Assembly (NCBI RefSeq): GCF_051195215.1
Contig: NZ_JBNAZM010000023.1
Span: 8,828 to 72,827 of the forward strand
Source of the DNA: Arhodomonas sp051195215
GTDB lineage: Bacteria; Pseudomonadota; Gammaproteobacteria; Nitrococcales; Nitrococcaceae
DNA length: 64,000 bases
Reading direction: 5' to 3'
In this document: piece after piece, positions 54,901-62,795 of the stretch
Layout of the letters: each line of letters begins with the position of its first letter
Position numbering within the stretch: position 1 is the stretch's first letter
The notes under the pieces: model-generated
Told to the model about the DNA's origin: nothing
The model's input: only the letters and a program-made list of their open reading frames with translations
Database searches by the model: none
Translations under genes and position numbers: made by a program

Positions 54901-55198
54901 GCCGCTGCCGGGTACTGTCGTGCGCGTGGTCGATCCCGAGACCAACGAGACGCTGCCCGCCGGCGAGGATGGCCTGATCCTCGTCGGTGGCGTGCAGGTG
55001 ATGAAGGGCTACCTTGACGATCCCGCGCGCACGGCCGAGGCGGTGGTCGAGATCGACGGCATGCGCTGGTATCGCACCGGCAACCGCGGCCACGTGGACG
55101 CCGACGGTTTTCTCACCATCGTCGATCACAACCCGCGGTTCGCCGAGATCGACCGCGGGACGGCCAAAGCGCTCGCGAGGGACGCCGTGAGCGCCTGA
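51998..55198 (+). CDS. aas: LplT-PlsC-Aas fusion: lysophospholipid transporter/acyltransferase/acyl-ACP synthetase
   Basis: 1066 residues. An N-terminal MFS domain of LplT type (about 1-400, FITVVFLNAFVDLGHKI) is followed by a PlsC acyltransferase with NHVSWLD near residue 452 and FPEGQISR further on. A C-terminal AMP-binding domain comes last. Fusions like this import and re-acylate lysophospholipids. The adenylation part looks defective: the loop reads SGESGSTLEGVELSH, lacking the usual Pro-Lys. The RFAKIGGE-type hinge reads RFAEIDRG. The chain then stops about 10 residues later, without the C-terminal lid domain. AGGGAGAA lies 6 bases before this ATG. Confidence 0.85.
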   Translation: MPRMTARTGFLPFITVVFLNAFVDLGHKIIIQNTLFKTFDGSLQIALTAVVNALILLPFVLVFTPAGFLSDRFAKPRVMRASAFVAVAITLGITACYYLGWFWPAFALTFALALQSAIYSPAKFGYIRELVGEAQLAPANGAVQAVTTVAILGGTFAFSVVFEGLFAGSGATDPQATVAAIAPVGWLLVTASGAEFLLTLRLPHREPARPGMRFDWSRYARADYLCVNLRAAWSRPAVRLPIIGLSVFWAISQVMVAVFPAYAKARLGIDNTIVLQGTVACSGIGIIVGALLAGRWSRGYIETGLIPVGTLGIATALFLLPGLPTIAAHAANFLALGMLGGFVLVPLNSLVQFNAGREGLGRVLAASNFIQNIVMLAFLGLTLLATTAAFGTIALFVFLGITALVAALYTIVKLPQSLSRFVVARLLSPRYRLQVQGLDHLPSEGGVLLLGNHVSWLDWAMVQIACPRPIRFVMERSIYERWYLRWLLDAFGAIPIARGRSADALRSVTECLNNGEVVCLFPEGQISRNGHLGEFKRGFERAAAEADGVIVPFYILGLWGSRFSRAGSGMRERRRAWRARDVVFGFGKALPMVTGAAGVKQAVMELSVECWQARARTLPSLPAAWLRTAKRCGNAPAVADSTDAWIGSRRLLAGVLAFARYLQQGTHGRRLGILLPPSSAGMIANLAALLTGRAVVNLNYSAPSAAIRAAIARAGITEVVTDARFVARLESRGLNVDSVLAGVRRHDIEDFRNAMTRGARMLALLATWLPCALLERAFGHRPDPDATAAIVFSGESGSTLEGVELSHRNILANAHQVADVFDTETDDVMLGNLPLFHAFGLTVTTLLPAVEGVPVVCHPDPSDTIGSAKAIARHRVTVMCSTSSLLRLFARKRRIHPLMLESLRLVVADAEQLEAKAREAFEQRFTKRIHVGFGATEVTPVATCNVPDRLDTRSWQVQIGQRPGTVGMPLPGTVVRVVDPETNETLPAGEDGLILVGGVQVMKGYLDDPARTAEAVVEIDGMRWYRTGNRGHVDADGFLTIVDHNPRFAEIDRGTAKALARDAVSA

Positions 55199-55444
55199 AT
55201 GGCCGCAGCTGGCAGGCGGCGGAGAACCCACGAATGCAAACGAGTTAAAAGCATCCGAGGTACGCCCGCAGGCGAGTCGTTTGCGGGCCGTCAGCCGACA
55301 TACGCGGTCGACGAACGATACCTCCGTTGGCGGCGTGATTGTGCTGACGCTGGTGCGGTGGGTTCTGCTGGCTGTTTGCGCAGCCGATGTCCGACGCCGG
55401 GGCGGTGGCAATGCCAGCGCCACGCCCATGGTCGGAACTCCCTC

Positions 55445-55474
55445 TTGCGTTGCCGGGGCAAAACCGGCTACAAA
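55445..55474 (+). promoter_or_regulatory. promoter candidate of the tRNA-Gly gene
   Basis: TTGCGT (55445-55450) and TACAAA (55469-55474) are separated by 18 bases and lie 30 bases ahead of the tRNA. The 246 bases between the preceding gene and this point hold nothing recognisable. Confidence 0.45.
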
Positions 55475-55477
55475 TAC

Positions 55478-55497
55478 GCGGTGACTTAGGTCACCGC
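55478..55497. repeat. perfect inverted repeat in the tRNA-Gly leader
   Basis: GCGGTGAC TTAG GTCACCGC is a perfect 8-bp stem with a 4-base loop, placed between the -10 candidate and the tRNA 5' end. It may be a leader hairpin of the precursor or a binding site. Confidence 0.6.
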
Positions 55498-55505
55498 CTC
55501 CACAA

Positions 55506-55579
55506 GCGGCCGTAGTTCAACGGTAGAACCCGACCCTCCCAAGGTCGTGATGCCGGTTCGATTCCGGTCGGCCGCTCCA
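55506..55579 (+). tRNA. tRNA-Gly (anticodon CCC)
   Basis: 74-nt tRNA with acceptor stem GCGGCCG/CGGCCGC, D-loop TAGTTCAACGGTAG, anticodon stem CGACC/GGTCG around CTCCCAA (anticodon CCC, glycine), T-loop GGTTCGATTCC and an encoded CCA end. Every stem is complete. There is no sign of integration beside it. Confidence 0.96.
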
Positions 55580-55687
55580 GTCTTTTCCTTTTGCCGTCAT
55601 CGGTGGCGCGTTATCTTGCTTCGGCCACCCGATCTCGATGCCTTGCCGCGCCCGACCCATTCATGCACAGCCAGGGCGCGACGAACG

Positions 55688-57073
55688 CTAGCGGCTTCCG
55701 ACTGCGGTGGCACTGGCGTCATCGGCGTTGGCCGCGGCGGCGTCGCAGATACCGCTGGGGTCCACGTTGGCGCCTGAGCGGGGCTCGAACGCTGGTTCCG
55801 GCATGGCGGAAGCCTCCGTGATCGAGAGGTGTTCGATCCAGTCGATCTGGCTGTCGTCGCTGCCGGCGCGGGGATCCATCTCGGTGATCATCGTGGTCGT
55901 ACGGGCCATGCTGACGAACGGTGTCTGCTCGGCCTGAGGTACGCTTTCCCGGCGCGCGCTCAAGGTTGCTACGGCCATGATCGCGGCGGTGACGGCGACG
56001 GCGTCGAACAGGCCGCTGACGCCCACCCAGGCCATGACCTGTCCGAAGACGACGGGGCCGATAACCGCGCCGAGCCCCCAGAGAAAGAGCAACGCACCGG
56101 CCACGCCAAGAAAGTTGTCCGATTGAATGCGGTCGTTGATGTGGGCGACTGCGAGCGGGTATAGCGTGAACGTCAGGCCGCCGAAGCCGAGGCCGACACC
56201 GGCAAGAATCCACAGGCCCGCATCGGCGACGTAGAGCATGCCGCCGGCCACCGCCACCAGTGCCAGATTGATGGCAGCAATGAGCAGGCGGCGATCGAAG
56301 ACGTCGGATAAGTGGCCGATGGGGTATTGCAGCAGCATGCCGCCGAGCACCATCGCGCCCATGAACGTCGCCACGCTGCTGACGCCCTGTTGTTCGACAA
56401 TGAATACCGGGGCGAGTGCGAATGCGGCACCGTTGACGATGCCGGCCCCCAGGCAGACGAGCACGCCCAATGGTGATCCGCGAAATACCAGCGCGAGCGC
56501 CATGGGGGTGCGCGCCGGCGGTGTGGGATGAATGCTGCGGGTCAGCGTCACCGGTACTAGACACAGCGCCAGGAGAATGGCATTGATGGTGAAAAGCTCC
56601 GGTCCTTCCACCGGCCGCAGAGGCAGCATCAGTTGACCGAGCCCCAGGCCGAGGTAACTCATGGTCTGATACAGGGAGAATATTCGTCCCCGGGCGTGGC
56701 CGGCGCCGCGTTCGTTGAGCCAGCTTTCGATGACCATGTAGAGGCCGGCCAGGCAAAAGCCACTTACCACCCGCAGAGCGCCCCATACCCAGGGGTTGAC
56801 CCACAACGAATGGATCAATGTGGCGGCGGTGACCACGGCGGCGAAGGCGGCGAATGCCCGCACATGGCCCGCGCGGCGAACCACGGTGCCCGCGCCGAAC
56901 GCCCCGAGCACGAGTCCGGCGAAATAGGCGGAGAGCACCAGGCCGGTGACCCCCGGGTCGAATGCCTCGGCGCTCATGCGCACCGACAGCAAGGTGCCCA
57001 GCAGCCCGCTACCCGTCATGAGAATGGCAGTGGAGGCGAGCAGCGCGGAAATCGAGACGATCAGGGCAAGCAT
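55688..57073 (-). CDS. MFS transporter
   Basis: 461-residue major facilitator with 12 predicted helices. The start MLALIVSISALLASTAILM is followed by SAYFAGLVLGAFGAG. The helix 4-5 region FCLAGLYMVIESWLNERG is typical of the small YfkF/YcaD-like subgroup, and a second half with GGMLLQYPIGHLSDVFDRR follows. About 90 C-terminal residues are hydrophilic and acidic, probably cytosolic. The substrate is unknown. It is a single gene, convergent with the tRNA region. Confidence 0.85.
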   Translation of the reverse strand: MLALIVSISALLASTAILMTGSGLLGTLLSVRMSAEAFDPGVTGLVLSAYFAGLVLGAFGAGTVVRRAGHVRAFAAFAAVVTAATLIHSLWVNPWVWGALRVVSGFCLAGLYMVIESWLNERGAGHARGRIFSLYQTMSYLGLGLGQLMLPLRPVEGPELFTINAILLALCLVPVTLTRSIHPTPPARTPMALALVFRGSPLGVLVCLGAGIVNGAAFALAPVFIVEQQGVSSVATFMGAMVLGGMLLQYPIGHLSDVFDRRLLIAAINLALVAVAGGMLYVADAGLWILAGVGLGFGGLTFTLYPLAVAHINDRIQSDNFLGVAGALLFLWGLGAVIGPVVFGQVMAWVGVSGLFDAVAVTAAIMAVATLSARRESVPQAEQTPFVSMARTTTMITEMDPRAGSDDSQIDWIEHLSITEASAMPEPAFEPRSGANVDPSGICDAAAANADDASATAVGSR

Positions 57074-57354
57074 GGGGGTTGGTCAAGGGCCCGGCGTGGG
57101 CGCATCCGGCGCCCGCGGTGGAGGCAAATTACGCTTTTGTCGCCGGTGTGTGAAGCCGTCTCCGTCACCGAATATCGGGCCGACTCATGGTCCGGCAGTG
57201 TGCTACAAGTTCAAGTAGGAGTGGGGAAACGAAGAACAGAGCGGAAACCCACGCGCCGGTACGCGATCTAAGGGTGTGATGGCCCCCTCCTTGGGGCTCC
57301 CCGGGGGACCCTGTGGTCATGGGGGCTGACCGATTCCTGCACGGAGGTGATGGT

Positions 57355-59304
57355 ATGGCGACCACCAATGGCGGCCAGCACGATCGGCACGAAAAGTTCC
57401 TGGATTCGCTCAATTCCTTCACACGCGAGCATCGGGCGAAACAGTGGGAGGGAACGTTCGGTGATTTCCTCCAGCAGGTCGTCGTGCAGCAGCCACAGCT
57501 GGTGACTCGCAGCAGCCACGAGTATATCTGGGACATGCTGCGCTGGATGCAGCGCAAAGAGGCCGAGGAGGCCGAGGACGAAGAATTCCGCCTCTTCTCT
57601 CATGAGCTCTTCGGCATGGACCAGCCGCTGCGCCGGATCATGGACTACTTCAAGGCGGCGAGCGCCGGTTCTGAAGTGGGGCGGCGTCTGCTGCTGTTGC
57701 TGGGACCTCCGTCAGGCGGCAAGTCCAGCCTGGTGATTCTGCTCAAACGCGGTCTCGAGGAATACAGTCATACGGATGAGGGCGCGATCTATGCACTCAA
57801 GGGGTCGCCGCTGCACGAAAACCCGTTGAATCTCGTGCCGTACACACTGCGCTCGGAGTTTCGCGAGACCTACGGCGTGGATATCCGCGGCGAGCTGTCG
57901 CCCTACTGCCGGTCGGTTCTCGAGCACGAGTACGACGGCGATTTCATGCAGTATCCGGTGGAGCGGGTGTTCCTCTCCGAGGCCAATCGTGTCGGTGTGG
58001 GCACGTACGCCCCGCACGATCCGACCACGGCGGATATCGCGGACCTGATTGGCTCGGTGGATCTCGCCAAGGTCTCCGAGTACGGCGATGAGGGCGATCC
58101 CCGTGCGTGGAGCTGGTCCGGCGCGGTGTACTCGGCGAGCCGTGGCCTGCTGGAGATGATCGAGATCCTCAAGGTCAAGCGTGAGTTCCTGTATCTGTTG
58201 CTCACGCTCACCCAGGAGAAGAACGTCAAGGTCTCGCGCTTCCCGCTGATCCACGTCGACGAGACCATCGTTGCCCATACGAACCTCGCGGAGTTCCGGA
58301 AGTTCCTCCAGGAGAAGGAGAACGAGGCGCTGCTCGATCGCATGGTCATCGTGCAGGTGCCCTATACCCTGAATTATCGGGACGAGGCGCGGATCTATCG
58401 CAAGCTCATCGCGCAGGCGCCGACATTCCGGGAGGTGCATCTCGATCCGCATGCGCTGGAAGTGGCCGCGGTATTCGCGGTGCTGTCGCGGTTGAAACCC
58501 TCCGAGCGCGAGGATCTCGACCTGTCCAAGAAGTTGCGTCTGTACGCCGGCGAGGCGGTGGAGGGCTACTCCCAGAGCGAGGTGGATCGTATCCATCAGG
58601 AGTTCGAGGACGAGGGCCTCTCCGGCGTGTCGCCACGGTTCGTGGTCAATGCGCTGTCCAATGCGATCTCGCGCAGTGAGGTGAAGAGCCTCACCAGCAT
58701 GGAGGTGCTGGTCACGATCAAGGATGCCATCGAGAACGATGCTCGCATCGAGGCGAAGCAGAAACGCCAGTGGGTGGATTTCCTCGTTACCGCACGCAAG
58801 GATTTCTACAATCACTGGGTCAAGGAAGACGTCCACAAGGCGCTGTTCGTCTCCTTCGAGGAGGAGAGTCAGAACCTGCTGGACAAATATCTCGACGAGG
58901 TCGAGGCGATGCTCGACAATCGAGAAGTGACCGACCCGATCACTGGCGAGAGCCGGGCGCCGGACGAGCGTTTCCTGCGCGCGGTGGAGGAGAAGATCAA
59001 CATCTCCGATGCCGGGAAGACGACCTTCCGTCAGGAGGTCGTGCGCAAGGCGATGATCGCCTACAAGAAGGGGGAGTCCTTCACCCTCGACTCCCACGCG
59101 CGCCTGAAGGAGGCTATGGAGAAGTACCTCTTCGAGGAGCGGCGCGACGTGCTTCGCCTGGTCACCTCCGTGGCCCGACCGGACGAAGAGGCGCGCGAGA
59201 AGATCGCGGCGGTGGAAGAGCGGCTCATCAGCGAATACGGGTATGACCGGCACAGTGCCAGGGAGGCGCTCAACTATGTGACCACGCTCCTGTCCCAGGA
59301 ATAG
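57355..59304 (+). CDS. prkA: PrkA-type serine protein kinase / AAA+ protein (YeaG)
   Basis: 649-residue PrkA/YeaG. The AAA+ part has Walker A LGPPSGGKSS near residue 118 and the PrkA-specific ALKGSPLHENPLNLVP. The C-terminal kinase-like PrkA domain follows. GGAGG lies 8 bases before this ATG, and homology begins at HDRHEKFLDSLNSF. E. coli YeaG is induced by nitrogen starvation and stationary phase. Two partner genes (UPF0229, SpoVR) follow at short spacing. The 281 bases upstream hold no gene. Confidence 0.94.
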   Translation: MATTNGGQHDRHEKFLDSLNSFTREHRAKQWEGTFGDFLQQVVVQQPQLVTRSSHEYIWDMLRWMQRKEAEEAEDEEFRLFSHELFGMDQPLRRIMDYFKAASAGSEVGRRLLLLLGPPSGGKSSLVILLKRGLEEYSHTDEGAIYALKGSPLHENPLNLVPYTLRSEFRETYGVDIRGELSPYCRSVLEHEYDGDFMQYPVERVFLSEANRVGVGTYAPHDPTTADIADLIGSVDLAKVSEYGDEGDPRAWSWSGAVYSASRGLLEMIEILKVKREFLYLLLTLTQEKNVKVSRFPLIHVDETIVAHTNLAEFRKFLQEKENEALLDRMVIVQVPYTLNYRDEARIYRKLIAQAPTFREVHLDPHALEVAAVFAVLSRLKPSEREDLDLSKKLRLYAGEAVEGYSQSEVDRIHQEFEDEGLSGVSPRFVVNALSNAISRSEVKSLTSMEVLVTIKDAIENDARIEAKQKRQWVDFLVTARKDFYNHWVKEDVHKALFVSFEEESQNLLDKYLDEVEAMLDNREVTDPITGESRAPDERFLRAVEEKINISDAGKTTFRQEVVRKAMIAYKKGESFTLDSHARLKEAMEKYLFEERRDVLRLVTSVARPDEEAREKIAAVEERLISEYGYDRHSAREALNYVTTLLSQE

Positions 59305-59334
59305 GGGTGCTGGCTCCCCGATGAGGAGGCCGTC

Positions 59335-60510
59335 ATGACGCTGATCGAAGGGCATACCGGAGACGGCTCGGGCCGATGGTACGATCTGTTTTCGCGCGGT
59401 ACGCGCGACTGGTTACGGCATAACCGCAAAGTGCGCGAGGCCGTGCGCGAGCAGTTGCCGGATCTGGTGGCCGGTTCCGATATTCTCTCGCGACCGGACA
59501 ACCGCACGGTGCAGGTGCCCGTGCGGTTCATGGAGCACTATCGTTTCCGCCTGCGCGATCCCAGCGAACAAAAGGGCGCCGGCCAGGGTAAGGCGGAACC
59601 CGGCGACGTGCTGCGTCCCGCCCAGCCCGGGCAGCCTGGCCGCGGTCAGGAGGGCGCCGGGGAAGGCGAGGGCGGCGTGACGTTCGTGCTGGAGTTCCGC
59701 ATCGATGACATCCTCGACTGGCTGTGGGAGGAACTCGAGCTACCCAACCTCCAGCCGAAACAGGGTGACAACGTCGAATCCGACGAACTCATCCGCGAAG
59801 GCTGGGACCGCCGCGGGGCGCGTTCGCGGCTCGACCGGCGGCGAACCATGCGCGAGGCGATCAAGCGTCGCAGCGCTGTGGGTGAGGATGCCGCGCCCAT
59901 CAGCAATGACGACTTGCGCTTCCGCCAGCTCGCCCGCCGGCGCAAACCGACCACCAACGCTGTCGTCTTCCTGTTGCTCGATGTCTCCTCGAGCATGGAC
60001 GAGCATTGCCGCAAGCTCGCGAAGACCTTCTTCTTCTGGGCCCTTGCAGGGATCAGGCGGCAGTTTTCCGCGGTGGAGACCGTGTTCGTCGCCCACACGG
60101 TGGAGGCGTGGGAGTTCGAGGAAGAGCAGTTCTTCCAGGTTCACGGTCAGGGCGGCACCCGCAGCTCGTCCGGCCTCACGAAGGTGCAGACGGTCCTCGA
60201 CGAACGTTACGACCCGTCGCGGTACAACTGTTATCTCTTCTATGCCACGGACGGGCACAACTTCAGCGAGGATCGCGGCCGCGCCGCGGATGTGCTCGCC
60301 CGGCTCGCCCCGGAGATGAACTTCATGGGCTACGCCGAGGTATCACACCAGAACCATCGGCGACTCGATACCGAAGTCGCAGGTATCTGGCGTGAACTGG
60401 CATCAATCGGGATACCTTGCGGCAGTTATTCGCTGACTCAGGAAACCGATATCTGGCCGGCGATCCGGGCGTTCTTCACTGATCAGGCGGACGTGGCGGA
60501 GGAGGCGTAA
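59335..60510 (+). CDS. yeaH: YeaH-type UPF0229 protein
   Basis: 391-residue UPF0229 protein with a von Willebrand A-like fold. A basic N-terminus and a Gly/Pro/Gln-rich linker (about 80-115) precede FLLLDVSSSMDEH, a metal-ion-dependent adhesion-type DxSxS motif, and GGTRSSSGL. Its function is unknown, but it occurs with PrkA and SpoVR in most proteobacteria. GAGGAGG precedes the ATG; it starts 30 bases after prkA and is followed by spoVR 1 base later. Confidence 0.92.
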   Translation: MTLIEGHTGDGSGRWYDLFSRGTRDWLRHNRKVREAVREQLPDLVAGSDILSRPDNRTVQVPVRFMEHYRFRLRDPSEQKGAGQGKAEPGDVLRPAQPGQPGRGQEGAGEGEGGVTFVLEFRIDDILDWLWEELELPNLQPKQGDNVESDELIREGWDRRGARSRLDRRRTMREAIKRRSAVGEDAAPISNDDLRFRQLARRRKPTTNAVVFLLLDVSSSMDEHCRKLAKTFFFWALAGIRRQFSAVETVFVAHTVEAWEFEEEQFFQVHGQGGTRSSSGLTKVQTVLDERYDPSRYNCYLFYATDGHNFSEDRGRAADVLARLAPEMNFMGYAEVSHQNHRRLDTEVAGIWRELASIGIPCGSYSLTQETDIWPAIRAFFTDQADVAEEA

Positions 60511-60511
60511 C

Positions 60512-61912
60512 ATGGCGACGCTGCCGCTGGAGGAAGCCATCCCGCGCATGGAGACGCTGGCGCGCGAGCTGGGGTTGCAGCACTACCCGGTCGATTTCGA
60601 GCTCGTGCCGCCGGCGTTCATGATGGAGGTGGCCGTCTACGGTCTGCCGGTGCGCATGCCCCACTGGTCGTTCGGCGTACGCTGGATCTATCAGATGGTG
60701 CAGCATCGCATGGGGCACTCGCGGATTTTCGAGGTGGTTTTCCCCGGCAATCCCAATCGTGCCTATCTGGTGGATACCAACAGCGTGGAAGAGAACACGC
60801 TGGTGGTGGCGCACGTACTTGGGCATGCCGATTTCTCGTGCAATAACCACACATTCGTCCGCAGTCAGGAGCAGGTCGGGTATCACATCGTCGGGCAGGC
60901 TGCCGCCCACGCTCATCGGATCGAGGAGGTGATCGAGGAGGTCGGTGAGAAACGCGTCGAGGAGGTGCTCGACGTGGCCCTGGCGCTCGAACCCCATATC
61001 GACACCGATCAGCCTCTGAACCGGCCTCGTTACGGGACGTCCCCATCGGCGAAACCCGAATCCGAGGCGACGCCGTCGGACCCTGATGCGTTCGGCGGCC
61101 GGTACGCGCATCTGCCGGGCGAAACGGCGGTGGAACCCGAACACGGCCGGCGGCCGACGGCGCTGCAGATCCCGCCGCGCCCGGAGGCCGATCTGCTGTG
61201 GTTCATCGCGCAGTATGCGCCGGATATGGAGGACTGGGAGCGCGATATCTTCCTCGCCGTGCGCAAGGAGGCGTATTACTTCCAGCCGGTGTTCAACTGC
61301 CAGATCATGAACGAGGGCTGGGCGAGCTACTGGCATTCCCGATTGCTTCGAGAGGCCGATTTCCTGCCGTCCCAGGCTTATGTGGATTGCATGAAGACAC
61401 ATTCCGACGTGGTGCGCCCCTACGGGAGCGATCGCCAGATCGCGTTGCAGGTCAACCCCTACCACCTGGGGTACGTGCTGTGGGAGCACCTCATCGAGTC
61501 CGAGGGCATGGATGTGGCGCGGGGCATCATGCGCGAGGAAGACGACTTCGGCTTCGTCCGCAACTACCTGACTGCCGAGCGCGCGCGTGAGCTCGATCTC
61601 TTTGTCTATTCAGCACGCCAGAACGGGGAAGTCCGGGTAACCGAGTCAAACCTGCCGGAGCTGCACGAAGCGATCCTCAGCCCCAAGTACAACTTCGGAG
61701 CGCCGCGGGTCGAGGTCGAGGAGATGGGGCGGGATGGCAGCCTGGTATTACGGCACAACCATGCCGATGACGGGCGCGGTCTCGACCTTGCCCGGGCACG
61801 CCACGTGCTCGATTACGTGGACCGCGTGTGGCGTCGCCCGGTTACGCTGGTGACGGTGGACGAGCGTGGCCAGGAGGTGCGCCTGCGTCCCACGGCTATC
61901 GACGACGACTGA
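60512..61912 (+). CDS. SpoVR-family protein (YcgB-like)
   Basis: 466-residue SpoVR/YcgB protein. Conserved blocks are MPHWSFGVRW, FPGNPNRAYLVDTNSVEEN in parts, VLGHADFSCNNHTF, CQIMNEGWASYWHSRL and NPYHLGYVLWEHL. The family is needed for spore cortex formation in Bacillus and is of unknown biochemical role in gammaproteobacteria, where it accompanies yeaG and yeaH. The protein appears complete. Confidence 0.95.
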   Translation: MATLPLEEAIPRMETLARELGLQHYPVDFELVPPAFMMEVAVYGLPVRMPHWSFGVRWIYQMVQHRMGHSRIFEVVFPGNPNRAYLVDTNSVEENTLVVAHVLGHADFSCNNHTFVRSQEQVGYHIVGQAAAHAHRIEEVIEEVGEKRVEEVLDVALALEPHIDTDQPLNRPRYGTSPSAKPESEATPSDPDAFGGRYAHLPGETAVEPEHGRRPTALQIPPRPEADLLWFIAQYAPDMEDWERDIFLAVRKEAYYFQPVFNCQIMNEGWASYWHSRLLREADFLPSQAYVDCMKTHSDVVRPYGSDRQIALQVNPYHLGYVLWEHLIESEGMDVARGIMREEDDFGFVRNYLTAERARELDLFVYSARQNGEVRVTESNLPELHEAILSPKYNFGAPRVEVEEMGRDGSLVLRHNHADDGRGLDLARARHVLDYVDRVWRRPVTLVTVDERGQEVRLRPTAIDDD

Positions 61913-61969
61913 ACGACAAGCGCCCGCCGGCGCTCGAGGGCAGGCGCCGTTGCCCGGGTTGAGGGCCGG

Positions 61970-62257
61970 TCAGAGCTCGGGGTCGTCCAGCGGGTTCCCG
62001 GAAGGGGGAGGGGAGGTACGGTCCTCGAGGCCGTAATCCTCGCGCATCACGTCCATCGAACCGGACCAGTCTTCCGGGGGCTCGATGGGGTCCGCGCTAA
62101 CTTCCAACCATGTCTCCAGGTCGAGTTCCTCGATGGCACCGTCGAAATACTGGATCTCTACGGACTCGTCTTCCGGGTCGTAGGCGACGACCTCGAAGGT
62201 GTCCCCGGTCGGGGTCATGTACCAGTCTCCGATTTCCGGTTGGTGACCGGCAGCCAT
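61970..62257 (-). CDS. DUF6763-like small acidic protein
   Basis: 95-residue acidic protein beginning MAAGHQPEIGDWYMTPTGDT, with FEVVAYDPEDESVEIQYFDG as the core and a Pro/Asp-rich tail. No signal peptide or membrane segment is visible. It resembles the DUF6763 family of unknown function found in gammaproteobacteria. It is convergent with spoVR, 57 bases apart. Confidence 0.72.
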   Translation of the reverse strand: MAAGHQPEIGDWYMTPTGDTFEVVAYDPEDESVEIQYFDGAIEELDLETWLEVSADPIEPPEDWSGSMDVMREDYGLEDRTSPPPSGNPLDDPEL

Positions 62258-62492
62258 CGCTGGAACCTCCCTACGCCGCTTGCGCTTCCTGATCCGTCTG
62301 CTTCACGTATAGGTAGGTCCCGCCATGGCTGCAACGGCCGTCTGACGGGCGGCGAGGGGAAAAGAGGCGATCGGAACGAACCACCTAGAACAACGGCCCA
62401 CCGACGGCTGCAAAGTCTGGGTAACGCTTTGGCGAGCATTCCGAATGCAGACTCATCGGCCTTTGCGGCCGTGTTTCCGGGGGCTTGGTGGT

Positions 62493-62760
62493 TACTAATC
62501 TTCTCAGAAGTATTGTCATGCGTCAGCCGGTCTGTGCGCCGATGGGGCAAGGCGCGAGGCGCGCCGTGTAGCCGGGCTACATAAGCGGTGAGCAACGCAG
62601 ATCCCATCGGCGCACAGACCGGCCCAAAGGGAGCGCCACAGCGACCCGGTGGCGGCGTTGTGCTCGCTTGACGTGACCCTGCCACGCCGGCGCGAACGCG
62701 TCTTGCCCCCGGGCCGCTGTGGTGCTCTGACGTATGACAATACTTCTGAGAAGATTAGTA
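62493..62760. mobile_element. miniature inverted-repeat element, copy 2 (268 bp)
   Basis: 34-bp terminal inverted repeats (62493-62526 and 62727-62760) match at 33 of 34 positions and are nearly identical to copy 1. Inside is a second perfect 20-bp inverted repeat, CCGGTCTGTGCGCCGATGGG at 62527-62546 with its complement at 62603-62622. It encloses the core palindrome TGTAGCCGGGCTACA (62567-62581). About 100 extra bases follow, whose end matches the left arm of copy 1 in reverse. No open frame of note; TA flanks both ends. Confidence 0.82.
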
Positions 62761-62795
62761 TCTCCGAAGCATCCGGCGACTGGGGCAGTGGTCCC

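Noticed and set aside
57280..57296. Sigma54-type promoter ahead of prkA (TGGCCCCCTCCTTGGGG)
   Set aside because: The -24 TGG is present, but the invariant GC at -12 is GG, so it does not meet the consensus even though yeaG is nitrogen-controlled in E. coli.
61913..61969. Terminator between spoVR and the DUF6763-like gene
   Set aside because: CGGCGC and GCGCCG could pair across a 9-10 base loop, but the stem is short and there is no T run, so it is not called.
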